Of a stretch of DNA of 64,000 nucleotides, positions 1 through 10,599 are shown piece by piece (within the stretch, counting starts at the first letter, position 1; each line of letters starts with the position of its first letter). Source of the DNA: Eumeta japonica (Eukaryota > Arthropoda > Insecta > Lepidoptera > Psychidae); assembly GCA_005406025.1 (NCBI GenBank), contig BGZK01000216.1:372001-436000 (forward strand), in the 5' to 3' direction. The translations under genes were made by a program, and so were the position numbers. Below the pieces are notes generated by a model. It ran no database searches, was not told the DNA's origin, and saw only the letters and a list, made by a program, of their open reading frames with translations.

Positions 1-1083
1 ATTTATGATGTCCGTATTGTGAATTCCCTACAGTAGCGTTTACTCGTCATGACAAAGTCAGTGTAAAAATGATCACTTGAGCCTCAGTCTGAGTGTCCGT
101 CTGTCACGACCAAAATTAATGCGGTTTCGCTGGACCTGTCGTCTAGCTATAGACACGATTGATAGATACCATAATGTAGCGTTGTGCAGCGTCAGCTCCG
201 TCTTCTTATTGCAGCCGATCTGCAAATTGAGAGAAAAACAAATGGTTCAACGCAAATTTTGAACACACCTAACCACACCATTGCGTCATTTCAATGCATT
301 ATACTGTCGATGAGAGTTTCGTTAGAGCTGTTACAGGTTTACATTTCGCAAAATCGACAAACACACACCAATGAACCAGATGCATTCGTCTGTGAAATCA
401 ATTGCAAGAAGATATCATTAAATGTATGTCATGTTTGATTAAGAATTTAAGACAAATATTGCAAAAGCGTTAAGAACAATGACGACTTCAGTAATTAAAA
501 AGACAATTTATCTGAATTGTTTCTGTTGGTGTTGCTTTTTCGATATAATCCTTTTTACGTCTATATAGCTAAAGTTAAAACAAGGAATCCTTATAGTTTC
601 TTCATGTACGTGTGTCCGTCTCTTCCACGTATCGCCGCCTCGTAACTTCATCATCTTTTCATCGATTCTGGTGAAATTATATACAGGGGCAGGTGATCCG
701 GAGAGATAGTTTCGGCAATAACATGTTCGGTTTATTGCAGTGCACGTAGCGGTAAGTCACGCATACAAAACCGCAATAGGCATTTCACGGCATAATCAGC
801 GAGGTGAAAACGCATCGAATGAAAGATGAAACATTTTGCGGTCGACCCGCGGAATGTAATATGCCGTATTAATATAGAAATTATTGGGTCGGATGAAATG
901 AATGAGATGAACAGAAGTGATAGGTGAAAATTGCGATGATGACAAAAATTATGTACATAATTTGTCATCACAAATTGTCATCACAAATTATGTGATGTTG
1001 TGTCAATCAAACAAGCAGGAACGAAAACTTAATCATGGTACAAATTCGAATACGTAAAACGAAGTGGGAGATAAGAAAAGCTT
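1..1083. other. No gene recognised; small palindromic repeat near 960
   Basis: Short open frames here show no family motifs. At 952-1000 the words acataattt, gtcatcacaaatt and aaattatgt form a small nested direct and inverted repeat. Nothing else stands out. Confidence 0.5.
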
Positions 1084-1578
1084 TTGCAATACGCATTGGA
1101 AAACAAACTATCTACTGTTACTTTTATCAAAACAAGAAAAAACGGTAAATGTACGTGGTTATCTTCAGATGAAAGAACTAAAAATGAGGTAGATTTCATC
1201 TGGTCGAATAAACCCAGAAAGATAAAGAAGATAGAAGTTCTCTATGGCTTAGGGTTCAGGCCAGGCCATCGCCTAGTCAGAGCTACACACTCCCCTATAA
1301 AAAAGAACAGAAAAGTAGAATATCATTTAAATCACAACCCAAGTCATTTAAAACAACAGAAATATACAAGCTGTTATTTGAGGAACAAAAGATTGATGGC
1401 ATTTTTAACAGATATTAGGCAGAATTTAAGTACAAATTATTTCATTTCTCTAAGAGTAGTAAGTAGCTCATTCATATACGTGAACGTAAATACACGACGC
1501 GGAGATAGCTCCTGTCAAACAATAAGGAGTGAAAACTTTACACGTGAAAGCGAAGATATAATTTTAAGTAGGAGAATG
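1084..1578 (+). pseudogene. Endonuclease-domain relic of an RTE/CR1-like non-LTR retrotransposon
   Basis: A 165-codon open frame (no ATG at its 5' edge) resembles the C-terminal half of the APE-type endonuclease that begins these retrotransposon polyproteins. The recognisable block is TWLSSDERTKNEVDFIWSNK, then the segment that should read SDHRLVR and here reads PGHRLVRAT. The catalytic-loop aspartate is therefore lost. The domain would nick target DNA for reverse transcription. The rest of the endonuclease upstream and the reverse transcriptase downstream are absent, so this is a fragment. It stays open for about 500 bases despite the lost active-site residue, which may be chance or may mean the insertion is fairly young. 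Confidence 0.65.
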
Positions 1579-1676
1579 TAAGAGTAGAAAATAACTTGCT
1601 AGTTGAAAAAACGTATTTTCTTTTTAAGAATTAACATGAGTATGTGTGCGCTTTTATTTTAATAACCACTACATGT

Positions 1677-1850
1677 TATAAAACAAAGTCCTCCGCCGCG
1701 TTTATCTGTCTGTCTGTTCGCGATAAAATCAAAAACTATAGAATTTTTATGCGGTTTTCACTAATTGTTAAAAGGGATTCATGAGGAAGATTTAGGTATA
1801 TAATTTGTCAAGGTTTGTATGACAAAGTACACCGGGTTTGAGCCACTGGT
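1677..1850 (+). mobile_element. Helitron-like non-autonomous element fragment (family of 27492-27699)
   Basis: This region shares its order of words with the complete element at 27492-27699 read on the minus strand: ataaaacaaagt, ccgccgcg, a run of tctg repeats, gttcgcgataaa, tatgcggttttcac, then ggtatataatttgtcaagg. The expected CTAG end is degraded; the sequence drifts into unrelated DNA after caccggg at about 1830. Confidence 0.6.
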
Positions 1851-1997
1851 TACCTATAAAATAATCTCCTTATACACACCGACACACTCACGCACGTTTG
1901 CGAACGAGGTACACATATATGTACCGATGAAATAAATATTAAAATCAAATAAAATTAATTCTGAATAATTGTCATACAGAGGCTGATTCAATATTTC

Positions 1998-2551
1998 ATG
2001 ACCCGAAACCAAAACACAGTAATGTTTTTCAACCAAGAACAGTTAGAACAAGTGTGTCATTTTCTAACACGAATGATTGCACGTGCAACAGCGGACATTC
2101 AAAAAGTAAAAGAAAACGGTATATATAATGTTTATGAAGAAACAGCTTATAATAATAATGAGAATGGTATGATTTTTATCAAGAAACAGCTTATAATAAT
2201 AATGAGTTTTGTTTAATCTGTTCAAAATGACCCATAAATGTAGTGCTGTATATTTCTAAAAGTCAAGCACGTCAAAATGAAATGAAATATAGCGAAAACC
2301 CGATAAAAATTATTACAGTATTACAAGGAAAAAAACTAGGAAAAATCACAGGCCGTGATCTTGACTTTTACCGTAGGTTAGATGACAAGGCCTTGAATGA
2401 TGAAATGGGGGTCGCTGAGACCTGTCAAAAGTTCTTTAGTGACATTTCATCTTCGACTACTAAGACTTCCAAGTCGCATCGAGCTCTTGCTAAATCATTA
2501 CGGAAGGAATTTTCCTTCCGTAAAGATTTAGCAAGATTTCGTAATGATTTG
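1998..2551 (+). pseudogene. Unidentified broken ORF pair, possible mobile-element remnant
   Basis: Two consecutive open stretches, 1998-2213 and 2243-2551, look protein-like: charged, mixed residues rather than low-complexity AT translation. The first includes QEQLEQVCHFLTRM and TADIQKVKENG; the second includes GKKLGKITGRDLDFYRRLDD, and RKEFSFRKDLARFRNDL at its end. Neither has a convincing start: the second opens at a GTG. I do not recognise the family. The end of the second frame runs through a palindrome at 2487-2534 and is followed by another, so it may be the edge of an unknown element. No function can be assigned. Confidence 0.3.
2487..2534. repeat. Palindrome with ~22-base arms
   Basis: The left arm contains gctaaatcattacggaagg and the right arm ccttccgtaaagatttagc; they pair almost completely around a short aattt centre. 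It lies inside the second unidentified open frame. Confidence 0.75.
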
Positions 2552-2559
2552 TAATGATT

Positions 2560-2601
2560 TCGATAATACAAATTACAATATTTATTGTAATTTGTATTAT
2601 C
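2560..2601. repeat. Perfect palindrome, 20-base arms
   Basis: The arm cgataatacaaattacaata is followed by tt and its exact reverse complement. It directly follows the stop of the preceding open frame. With the palindrome at 2487-2534 it forms a two-hairpin cluster. Confidence 0.85.
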
Positions 2602-2963
2602 GAATAATTTGATGATTAATTTCGGGATCGAAACAGATTATCAAAATATTTGAAGTCGATAGACAGAAAAAGATTATCGCCTTTATGGTCTCTCTGTTAT
2701 AATTATACAATTACTGACTGTATTGTTTTATCTGTGGTAAATGTCTAGAATATGGCATATTTCCCTATCTGATGGAAGAAAGTAAAGCGATTCCATTATT
2801 TAAAGGCAGTGGTATGTCAAATTTCAACAACTTTAGATCAATATATGTACCTACTCCGAATTTTGGAATTATTTTTGGAACCTTGATCCTGAATCAATCA
2901 GTAGCAGATAGCTGTAGTATGAATATAACATTTATATAGTAGATTTATATTATATTTATTATA

Positions 2964-3160
2964 CTAGATTTTACCCGTGGCTGCGCCCGCATAGACATAA
3001 AACGATGAAACATGTATTTTGGATAGAATTTACGCAATACTGGTCCTCTGTGAACGTCTACGTCCCGAAAAGGGTAACCATGACAAATTTATAGTCAATC
3101 GGACCATAGTTTCGGAGATTTCATAAAATGATGTATTTTTTTGGACAGGATTTTCGTAAA
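2964..3160 (-). mobile_element. Helitron 3' end relic, minus strand
   Basis: CTAG at 2964-2967 is followed by attttacccgtggctgcgcc, the reverse complement of the conserved lepidopteran Helitron 3' end (a hairpin-forming GC-rich block just before CTAG). The base to its left is A, so the minus-strand junction is CTAG|T as expected. The 5' portion fades near 3160 without a recognisable TC terminus, so the copy is truncated or strongly diverged. Confidence 0.6.
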
Positions 3161-3189
3161 ATTCAGTCTTTACTCAAGACGTTTCTTGT

Positions 3190-3300
3190 TAACAAACTAA
3201 TTCTTGGCATCGGTTTATCATTGCTTGTTCTTTTTAAGGAAAAACTGCTTTACCAACGAGGAACAAGTCGATAAAACAGAATGAAGTATTTCAAGTATTA
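3190..3300 (+). repeat. Interspersed repeat fragment (family at 48790 and 51211)
   Basis: Shares ttgttctttttaaggaaaaa and ctgctttaccaacgagg followed by agtatttcaagt with the copy at 48870-48970 (+) and, inverted, with 51211-51310 (-). The superfamily was not identified. Confidence 0.5.
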
Positions 3301-3444
3301 GGTTTGTTATACAGATATATTATAATTCGAATCGTAAGCACAGACCACCAGTTCTATACCATATTTACAATATATGAGATTTCGCAAACAGAGGATCGTG
3401 TGCTTAATAAATTTTGCCTCGTTTGCTTTTAATATCATGTAAAT

Positions 3445-3651
3445 CAGGTATGGGCAACCTTTGACATGTTGTGGGCCCAATTTTAGTGTGCCAGTATGTT
3501 CGTGGGCCGCCTTCAAAAGTAGGTGCATTTTAAAGTAGTGTTTTAAACTAATGTTCATAATTTTTAGCAACAGATATCAGACATTAAATTTTCTATTATG
3601 TCTCGCGGGCCGGATCAAATCCTACAGCGGGCCGGCTGTTGCCCGTATATA
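3445..3651. mobile_element. hAT-type MITE, 207 bp, with degenerate 8-bp target duplication
   Basis: The left end caggtatgggcaacc and right end ggctgttgcccgtatata are inverted copies of a GGGCAAC-type terminus typical of non-autonomous hAT elements. The flanks atgtaaat (3437-3444) and attcaaat (3652-3659) match at six of eight positions, consistent with an old 8-bp target-site duplication. No coding sequence inside. Confidence 0.7.
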
Positions 3652-4330
3652 ATTCAAATGATGATTTGTATTGTGAGTCCATCAGCAACTTAATAAATAA
3701 CTTCTAACAACTTGGCAGTACCCAAGCGGGATATTAAGATTCTATACACACACAGATACACACACAAACACAAGAAATGAGCCACGTTGATATGACCTAA
3801 GTTGATGATGTAACTCAGATTTTACACATCAATAAAAGTAGTAATTACAAATTTCACATCCAGCTAATTGCACATTATAATAAACAAAATAACATTTCAC
3901 CGTTATCTCCATAAATCGGTTGCACAACCCAAAACGTTCACTCTCTTTATTTCCCAAAGTATAATTTTAATTGTTTATCTCCACGTAGACAATAATAAAG
4001 CGTGCGAAGTCTTTAGATAGTACAAATGACCCGACTGCGCTCGCTTTCTATATGTCAGCGGTGTGTATTTTGCATACAGAAATCCAACAACGAATTTATT
4101 TGTATAATAATGTAAGATCGTTTTACAACTATCGTTTACATAAAAATGTATAAACCGTACAATCAAAGAGTAGAAATTACAAAATGTAGAAGCCTCGCAA
4201 ATGGTAGACTTTAAACATATTTATGTGACGAGTCGGATTGGACTCTGTGAAACAAAATATGATAATATACATACACACACATAATTATAAACTGACTGTG
4301 GTAAACAAGGCAAACATTAATATAATATAA

Positions 4331-4480
4331 ACTCACGCCTATTTCCCAGAAGGGTAGGCAGAGGTTACTGATTTCCACAAGATACGGATCTTTGCATATC
4401 TTTTTTGCTAACACCCATCAATTTTTTCATGTAAGCTCGTTGGTTTCGGATGCCTAAAACTGGTCCCCTTTTCGATTGTG
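4331..4480 (-). mobile_element. 3' tail of an RTE-like non-LTR retrotransposon
   Basis: Starting at actcacgcctatttcccaga, the minus strand reads the end of an RTE-type open frame. The same segment occurs at 10399 and 39405. It is severely truncated at its 5' side, the usual outcome of target-primed reverse transcription. Confidence 0.6.
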
Positions 4481-7400
4481 TTTGAAATTCTTAAAAATAA
4501 ATACCGTTAATCTAAGTGAAAAATCGGCCAAGACCATGTCGATCCATGCTCATTATAGGGTTCTTAAGCCATTATTACAAATAAATGCACTACAGATGAA
4601 AAAATTACGTTGTTGTACTTTTCCATGTTTGCCGCACAGAATAGTTATAAGCACTTTAGTTGCCTATAACTACAAAAACCAGTAGACATGCCGCCTATCA
4701 CTATTAAAATAGCGTAAACTTAAGTGCATCAGCAAAAGAGCGTATCTTCATGGCACTTATACCCTTTTGTCGAAAAGCACAGTTTTTCAGCAATAATTCA
4801 AAAACAGTGTATTCGATCATGTTCAAATTTTTTTTATGTTTTTTGGACATATGGTTTAGAAAATAGAGCGTGGGTGGGACATTATTTCTGCAACTTTCGG
4901 AGCGATTATTTTCGAAATTATTCACTTAATCAGAGAAATTGCCCAGAAACCTTAAATTAATTTTAAAAGAACTTTCGAAATATGTGCCACACGTTGATGT
5001 TGGCGAAAAAATTCTTTTTCCATCTTCTATTACATTTTTAAAGTGCCCCCACCTACAAATATTTATTTTTGTTATTCAACTACGAAACTAAGTAGCGGCT
5101 TATACAAGACACCTACACTATACATTTCATCCTTATACATCTTATAGTTTTTGAATAAAATGCCTGTGGCATACGGACGGACGGACGGACATGACGAAGC
5201 TACAAGTGTTCTGTTTTTGCTATTTTGGCTCGGAACCCGAAAAAGTTTGAGTTTTAGCCTTATGTATGGTGTTAAATGTAAAAACTAGTATGTTAATATA
5301 AATTTATGAAATCTATAATTTAAAGTACTCGACAAAAATATTTCTTTGAACTTAAAAAAAATATTAAAAAATCGACCCTTATAGAGTTCTACATGAGATG
5401 GACATATTTTACTTTACGTTATAAAACTAATGATATAAAAGTTAGAAAAAAATCTGTAATGATAATTGATTTATCAATGAAAAATAATAAAACAAAAAGT
5501 TAGGAAATGTGACGAGACAAAATGAATCTAGAATTAATTCAGTGTTTCATTTATTGTGAAGATATTAATATCACAAACTTATATGACCTCAGTTGGTGTT
5601 AGGTAATACGAATGTATATTAATATTCTATACGTAAATAGTGAAATAAATAAATGTCTGAATATTTTAATATACATCTGCTCGTTTTGGTATCATACACC
5701 CAAAAATCGTCTAACTTAGACAACTTTCGAGTGACGCAATAAACATTAAGTTATTGAATGTAAAGAATTTTGTTAAACACATATAGACTTTAAAAGCCAA
5801 CCTGTGTGTAGTTATTTAAATTTAGCAGTTCAGTAAACTCAGATTTTATGTTCAAACGATCAATCTTTAGAAATGGGCTTTGATTTGAGAATTTAGTAAG
5901 AAAGTTAAAAAATGCATAGACTATCAAATAACAGCTCTTTGAGTCATAGATTTTATGCGAGTGTGTCGAGCTGACTTGTTTTGAAAATAATTAAAAAAAA
6001 AATAGTTATCTCTGACCTTATTTGGGTAAGCACACTGTGTAAATAAATATGAGAAAGTAATAAACATAAGATATTAAGGTGTAGATTAAAGTATAAAAAT
6101 ACATTATTTGTTAAAAAATATTTTTAAGTTGTACAACATGAAGTTGTACAGTCACTGTTCAGCTGTATTTTATTGTAGGGAGTTATTTTAGAAATCGATT
6201 GCTATCTATGACAGTGTCCCATTGAATAATTAATATCATATCAAATTATTTCAAAGTAAAGTGCTTTCATAATTGTGTAGTTCCACCAATATCCGCTATG
6301 GGACAAAGATAAATTCAAACCTAAATATCAAATAGATTATCAATAATTTTTATTTGAATAGGATAGTTGCGATTCCTTTAAAAGATATAAATTCTATAAA
6401 AATTTATTCAGGTATCAAGTTGTAAATCTTGTTACCAGCTAAAAATTATTTACCAAAACATTAACCATATTACGTAAGTGAAAATGATTGAAACTGAAAA
6501 TTAATTAGCAAGCTTATATAAATTTATTATAATTTTTAGAACATATTATTATAATTTGACATGTAATAAATTAAAATACACATTAAATACAGATTAAATG
6601 ATTCAGTTAAAAAAAAAGATAGAGAGAGAGAGAGATATTAATAGATTCCGAAAACGAAAAAAAAATAAATTACGAGCTTTTTAGATTTTGAATTCCCGTA
6701 AACATAATTTGGAAGCGTGACAAGTGTATAATTTAATTATTATCACAATTCCGCTAAATAATATCTCGTGTAATCCTCCGAGCTCAGTTTTTTTATAAGG
6801 GATTAGCAATATACGGATAATGCACCGAAGGGCCTGTCTAAATGGTTAGAGAAGAGAGGAAATACAGATATTCTTCCATTCGACTGGAGGATGCGTTTAG
6901 CTTTCGAAAGATTAACTTATAATTTACGTATAAAACAATTTTTATATTTATTATGATCTGTGATACTATGAAATATATGTTTCATTAAGTACAATACAAT
7001 GTTACGGTAAATTTTAATTTGCATTCATCTCGAATGTTGACTACGTTCCGTGCGTTGTGTATATATAAAGTGTTTGGTGAGATTATCGTATTGGAAGAAA
7101 TCGTTTTATGATACAATAATTTTTACCTGAAACATTGTTTGAACGTCAGAAATTCGCTGAAAATTAAAATTTGCTTGTCACAATTGATATTGCTGATTGT
7201 GAATAGGTTTAGTCGCTTTTAAATGAACACAAAGATCGTTAAGAAAAAAGAAAGTGAAGTTTTATAATTATCACGTTATTATCGATTTATCGATAAAATG
7301 TATTCAGTAGTCAGGCAGTATTTACAATTTCATGATTACATAATTCGTAATTGATATATTAAAAAAAAACAAATATTAACATGATCTGTTAATAAATAAA

Positions 7401-7900
7401 AAAAAACGAATCGTTTGTCACATATTTAAGGAAATCCTTATTAGTGCCGTAAATATCGTTTATAAGCGTCATATAAAGTATAATTCTCAACGTAACGCGC
7501 GCTGTAAAAGCGAAACGAAGCGGATGTAAATGCGCACGCGACGACCTAATGCCGGAAGTCCATTGAGTCATATTGCATTAAGTATATTAATACAAGTGTC
7601 TAATGCACTACGTATATAAATACCACGTGTAGCGACTATATCGATATTTCAGCCGGTTTTACGTACAGACTTGCTTGTGAACGGAAAATCAGAAAAGTTC
7701 TCTGAAACGAATGAATAATTTAGAAATAAATGGATAAAATTATCAAAGATCTATGGTCGGTGATTTAAAGTCTGTTCCGTTCGCGAAAAAAAAAAATATC
7801 GTCTCGACCGCGGTAGCCATGCAACCAATAAAAAAAAAAAAATATCAATGCAATGTTTTGTTTTTCATAAATACAGGATTATTTTAAAGGAATTTTAAGG
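4481..7900. other. AT-rich non-coding DNA with a repeat tail near 4980-5250
   Basis: No gene recognised. Around 5165-5240 the block cggacggacggacggacat followed by gctcggaacccgaaaaa resembles the segment at 18200-18285 (gacagacagata, then atacggaaccctaaaa); both look like tails of a dispersed element. A short (GA)n tract lies at 6617-6636 and two long A-runs near 7790-7840. The rest is plain AT-rich sequence. Confidence 0.5.
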
Positions 7901-7904
7901 GATC

Positions 7905-7990
7905 AACGAGCGTGCGCGCCTCCAGAGAGCGGGTGATGACCGTCGCCCTTGGACACCCTTAAACACCGGGAGCCATTAGTGATTTGCCGA
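7905..7990 (+). repeat. Interspersed repeat fragment (similar block at 56525)
   Basis: gagcgggtgatgaccgtcgc, then ccttggacaccc, resembles gagagtgggttgtcagcgtc, then gcccatggacccc at 56525-56560. The parent element was not identified. Confidence 0.4.
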
Positions 7991-8085
7991 CCTCTTAGAA
8001 AGAAATAGAATTATATGTAATTAAGCGATTTTGTATGCATCGCATTTGTGAGGAATGAAGGACATTCCAAGCTGCCGTCTGACAT

Positions 8086-8277
8086 TCACGAACATACGTG
8101 ACCACTACGCGGTTTTTGCAGCAAGTTAAAATGATTCGAGCGTATGCGGTTGATATTGTGACGCGATGAGGGCTCGATGAATGTCGCGAGGTCATCGACC
8201 GTAATTGGCGAAAAACTTTTGCCTGAGAGGTCGCCCGCCATGGACATGAACATTTTGTATGTCGCTCCCAAAGACAT
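8086..8277 (-). pseudogene. Weak coding-like patch, unidentified 63-codon frame
   Basis: On the minus strand an ATG at 8277 opens 63 codons containing GDLSGKSFSPITVDDLATF. About half of the third codon positions are G or C, unlike the surrounding AT-rich DNA, which is the main reason to list it. An in-frame stop sits immediately before the ATG and the frame ends near 8086; after that stop the same frame stays open for roughly 20 more codons. It could be an exon remnant, a decayed mobile-element gene or chance. I recognise no family. Confidence 0.2.
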
Positions 8278-9204
8278 TTATCATAATAGTAACAATAATC
8301 GGCCCTCAAAAAAAAAACAAAAAGGAAGACAATTAAGATATCTTATAATTAACTTAACTGAGACATACAACATTCAACAAATTAAAAGAAAAATTAACAA
8401 AAGGCCGAAAAGGTGACCGGCTCAGCAAAATGCCTGAACCATAGCGCTGATTTTCAGCTGTCCCTTGAAAACTTAAAATTAGTCCTGATGACTATGCCAA
8501 ACAGAAATTTTGTGCACACAAAGTAAGGACCTTACTTCGGTCATTAAATCAGGAGCAGTATATAACCAGGTCTAAAATAAACATATAATAAATGAAAAGT
8601 ATAATAGTTCCACCTCGATTTTATTGGGGTGGAATTATTATGGGTGGAATATGGAACCCAATCCATTCCGATTTTAAATAATATTTTTACATGGCGGAAA
8701 TTGTCAATTATTTTCAATGACACCTTTGATGTCGAGCGCCGCTAAATCTCGCCTAGTTACGCTTAACCGTATTGTACTAAATCAAGAATGTAGTGCATCT
8801 CTATGAGTATATTCCGAGCATTAGATAGAGATGTTTGTAATCTCTGGTCAAGAAATTATAGACTAGAATTTTCTTCATATTGTCCACTATATTAGTACTA
8901 GTATAATACAAGTGCTAATCTCGTTGAACGATTCTAACGTCAATTCAAACCCGACTATTGTGGCGCTTTTTAATACCACATCCCGATTTCGGTATTCATC
9001 CCAGTCCCCCGAATACGATGGGAGTTCAGATCTTGAATCCTGGATACCTTTGGACAGACGAACAAATTTTACGTTTCCATTATACTAGTTCGCTGTCCGC
9101 AACTTCGCCCGTCATCTTAGATTTCAATCACCCTACTACTCGACCATACACTCTCACAATCCTTCTATTTCATATCGAGGAGATTCGGACCTGAGGCACT
9201 CCAC

Positions 9205-9425
9205 GCCAACTCTACTCTCCACGACCGCTGTCACCAATGGGAGGACATCGTCCGGATCAGATGGCTTAATGTGCCCTCGGAGGCACAGAACACACGGGTA
9301 TTTACTATGACTTGAGTAAAAAATGTATTGGTCAATTCTCCAGGGTTTAAAACCCAGCCCCTTGTTTCGAAGGCGACGCTTTTGACTACTGAATCACCAC
9401 CTCTCGGCCCGATCGCTCGTATTAA
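9205..9425 (-). mobile_element. tRNA-headed SINE (Bm1-like), minus strand
   Basis: Read on the minus strand, a tRNA-like head (gtggtgattcagtagtc, then gggttttaaaccctgg near the B-box position) is followed by ctgtgcctccgagggcaca and ttggtgacagcggtcg. This body is shared with the copies at 24722 and 51797 (-) and, more distantly, 10031, 22335 and 34872 (+). SINEs are non-coding and depend on another element's reverse transcriptase. Confidence 0.65.
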
Positions 9426-10030
9426 CTTCATGAAAAGAAGCCATCATCGTAAAGATTTTTCGTTTCAGTAATTATTGAGCTTATTGAAAAAAAATACATG
9501 CGCTTGCACATTAGATCGTGAGCGTTTCGAGTTTCGCGACTGGAGGTAAGGTAAACACGGTTATGTAACAATAGCGTGGTCTGGGTATAACGCTAGTGAA
9601 CTCCGAGAGCAATAGCATTTTTGCAAAAATGTTCCAGCATAAAGGTCACGTATACTATGCCAAAGTTCGCTCCAGTTGAGTCTTCACGTGCACGCGGCTG
9701 AGCTGAGAACCGGATTGGAATGAGAATTAAAAACAGACGATCGCATCGGTGGTGAAACATCCATATTTATAAATATCTCTCATAAATAGAAACACGAGTG
9801 TTTCGCCAAAGTTTTTCCTTTAAATTATAAAAATTATAATACGACGAGTCACCGATGTCAACGTGCTCTTGCGCCGACTTCCATTTTAATCGGTCCGGTG
9901 ACTTAGCCGTGAAAACCTACGCAACAGACAGACGAACGATAAACGGTCGCATTTATTACATTTATTATTATACCTACATAAGATTGAAAGAAAGTCTTAT
10001 AAATGTATGAGAGTTGCTAAATTAATATTA

Positions 10031-10255
10031 CCGGGCGCCGTCTTCGGAAATTCAGAAGGTATTGGGGTCCGATCCTGACTACGAGCGGATTGACCGATGA
10101 ATTTATTGAGACAAATCATAAACCCCGGCTCCGTGTCTCGGCGAACACGTTAAAACGTCGGTCGCGGACGCAGCCATCGCATCGTCGACAACGGTCGCCG
10201 GCAGCCTTCGCTCCGCACTAGGCCGGAGCGGACGGCTTATGGTCCGAGCTAGGTA
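10031..10255 (+). mobile_element. SINE copy (Bm1-like), plus strand
   Basis: Carries the family blocks tccgatcctgactacgagcg (B-box region), ccggctccgtgtctcggcga, cacgttaaaacgtcggtcg and cgacaacggtcgccggcag. The order matches 22335-22575 and 34872-35140. The head is degraded. Confidence 0.6.
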
Positions 10256-10398
10256 TTAAATGAAAATATCGCCGAAGAGAATGGGAATTATAATGGGGAC
10301 ATTAAAGCTCGAGGAGTCAACGGCACAACAACAATTTAAAAATAAAAATATGATGTCGGCAGGGCCATCCTTGTACATCATCACGATTATCGTTATAG

Positions 10399-10580
10399 AC
10401 TCACGTATATTTCCCAAGGGGGTAGGCAGAGGCTATGGATTTCCATATACTACGATCTTTACCCATCTCTCTTATTTCGCTGACATCCGTCAATCACATC
10501 ATGCAAGATCGTCGGTTTCGGGTGCTTACCAATTTGGCTCGTTTCTAATATGTCACTTATTCGGTCTGCCAGTGACGTGT
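10399..10580 (-). mobile_element. 3' tail of an RTE-like non-LTR retrotransposon
   Basis: actcacgtatatttcccaag followed by ggtaggcagaggctatgg, then catccgtcaatcacatcatg and tcgtcggtttcgggtgctta, parallels 4331-4480 and 39405-39600 on the same strand. Only the C-terminal coding end remains. Confidence 0.6.
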
Positions 10581-10599
10581 ACCGATATATTTTGTATTC

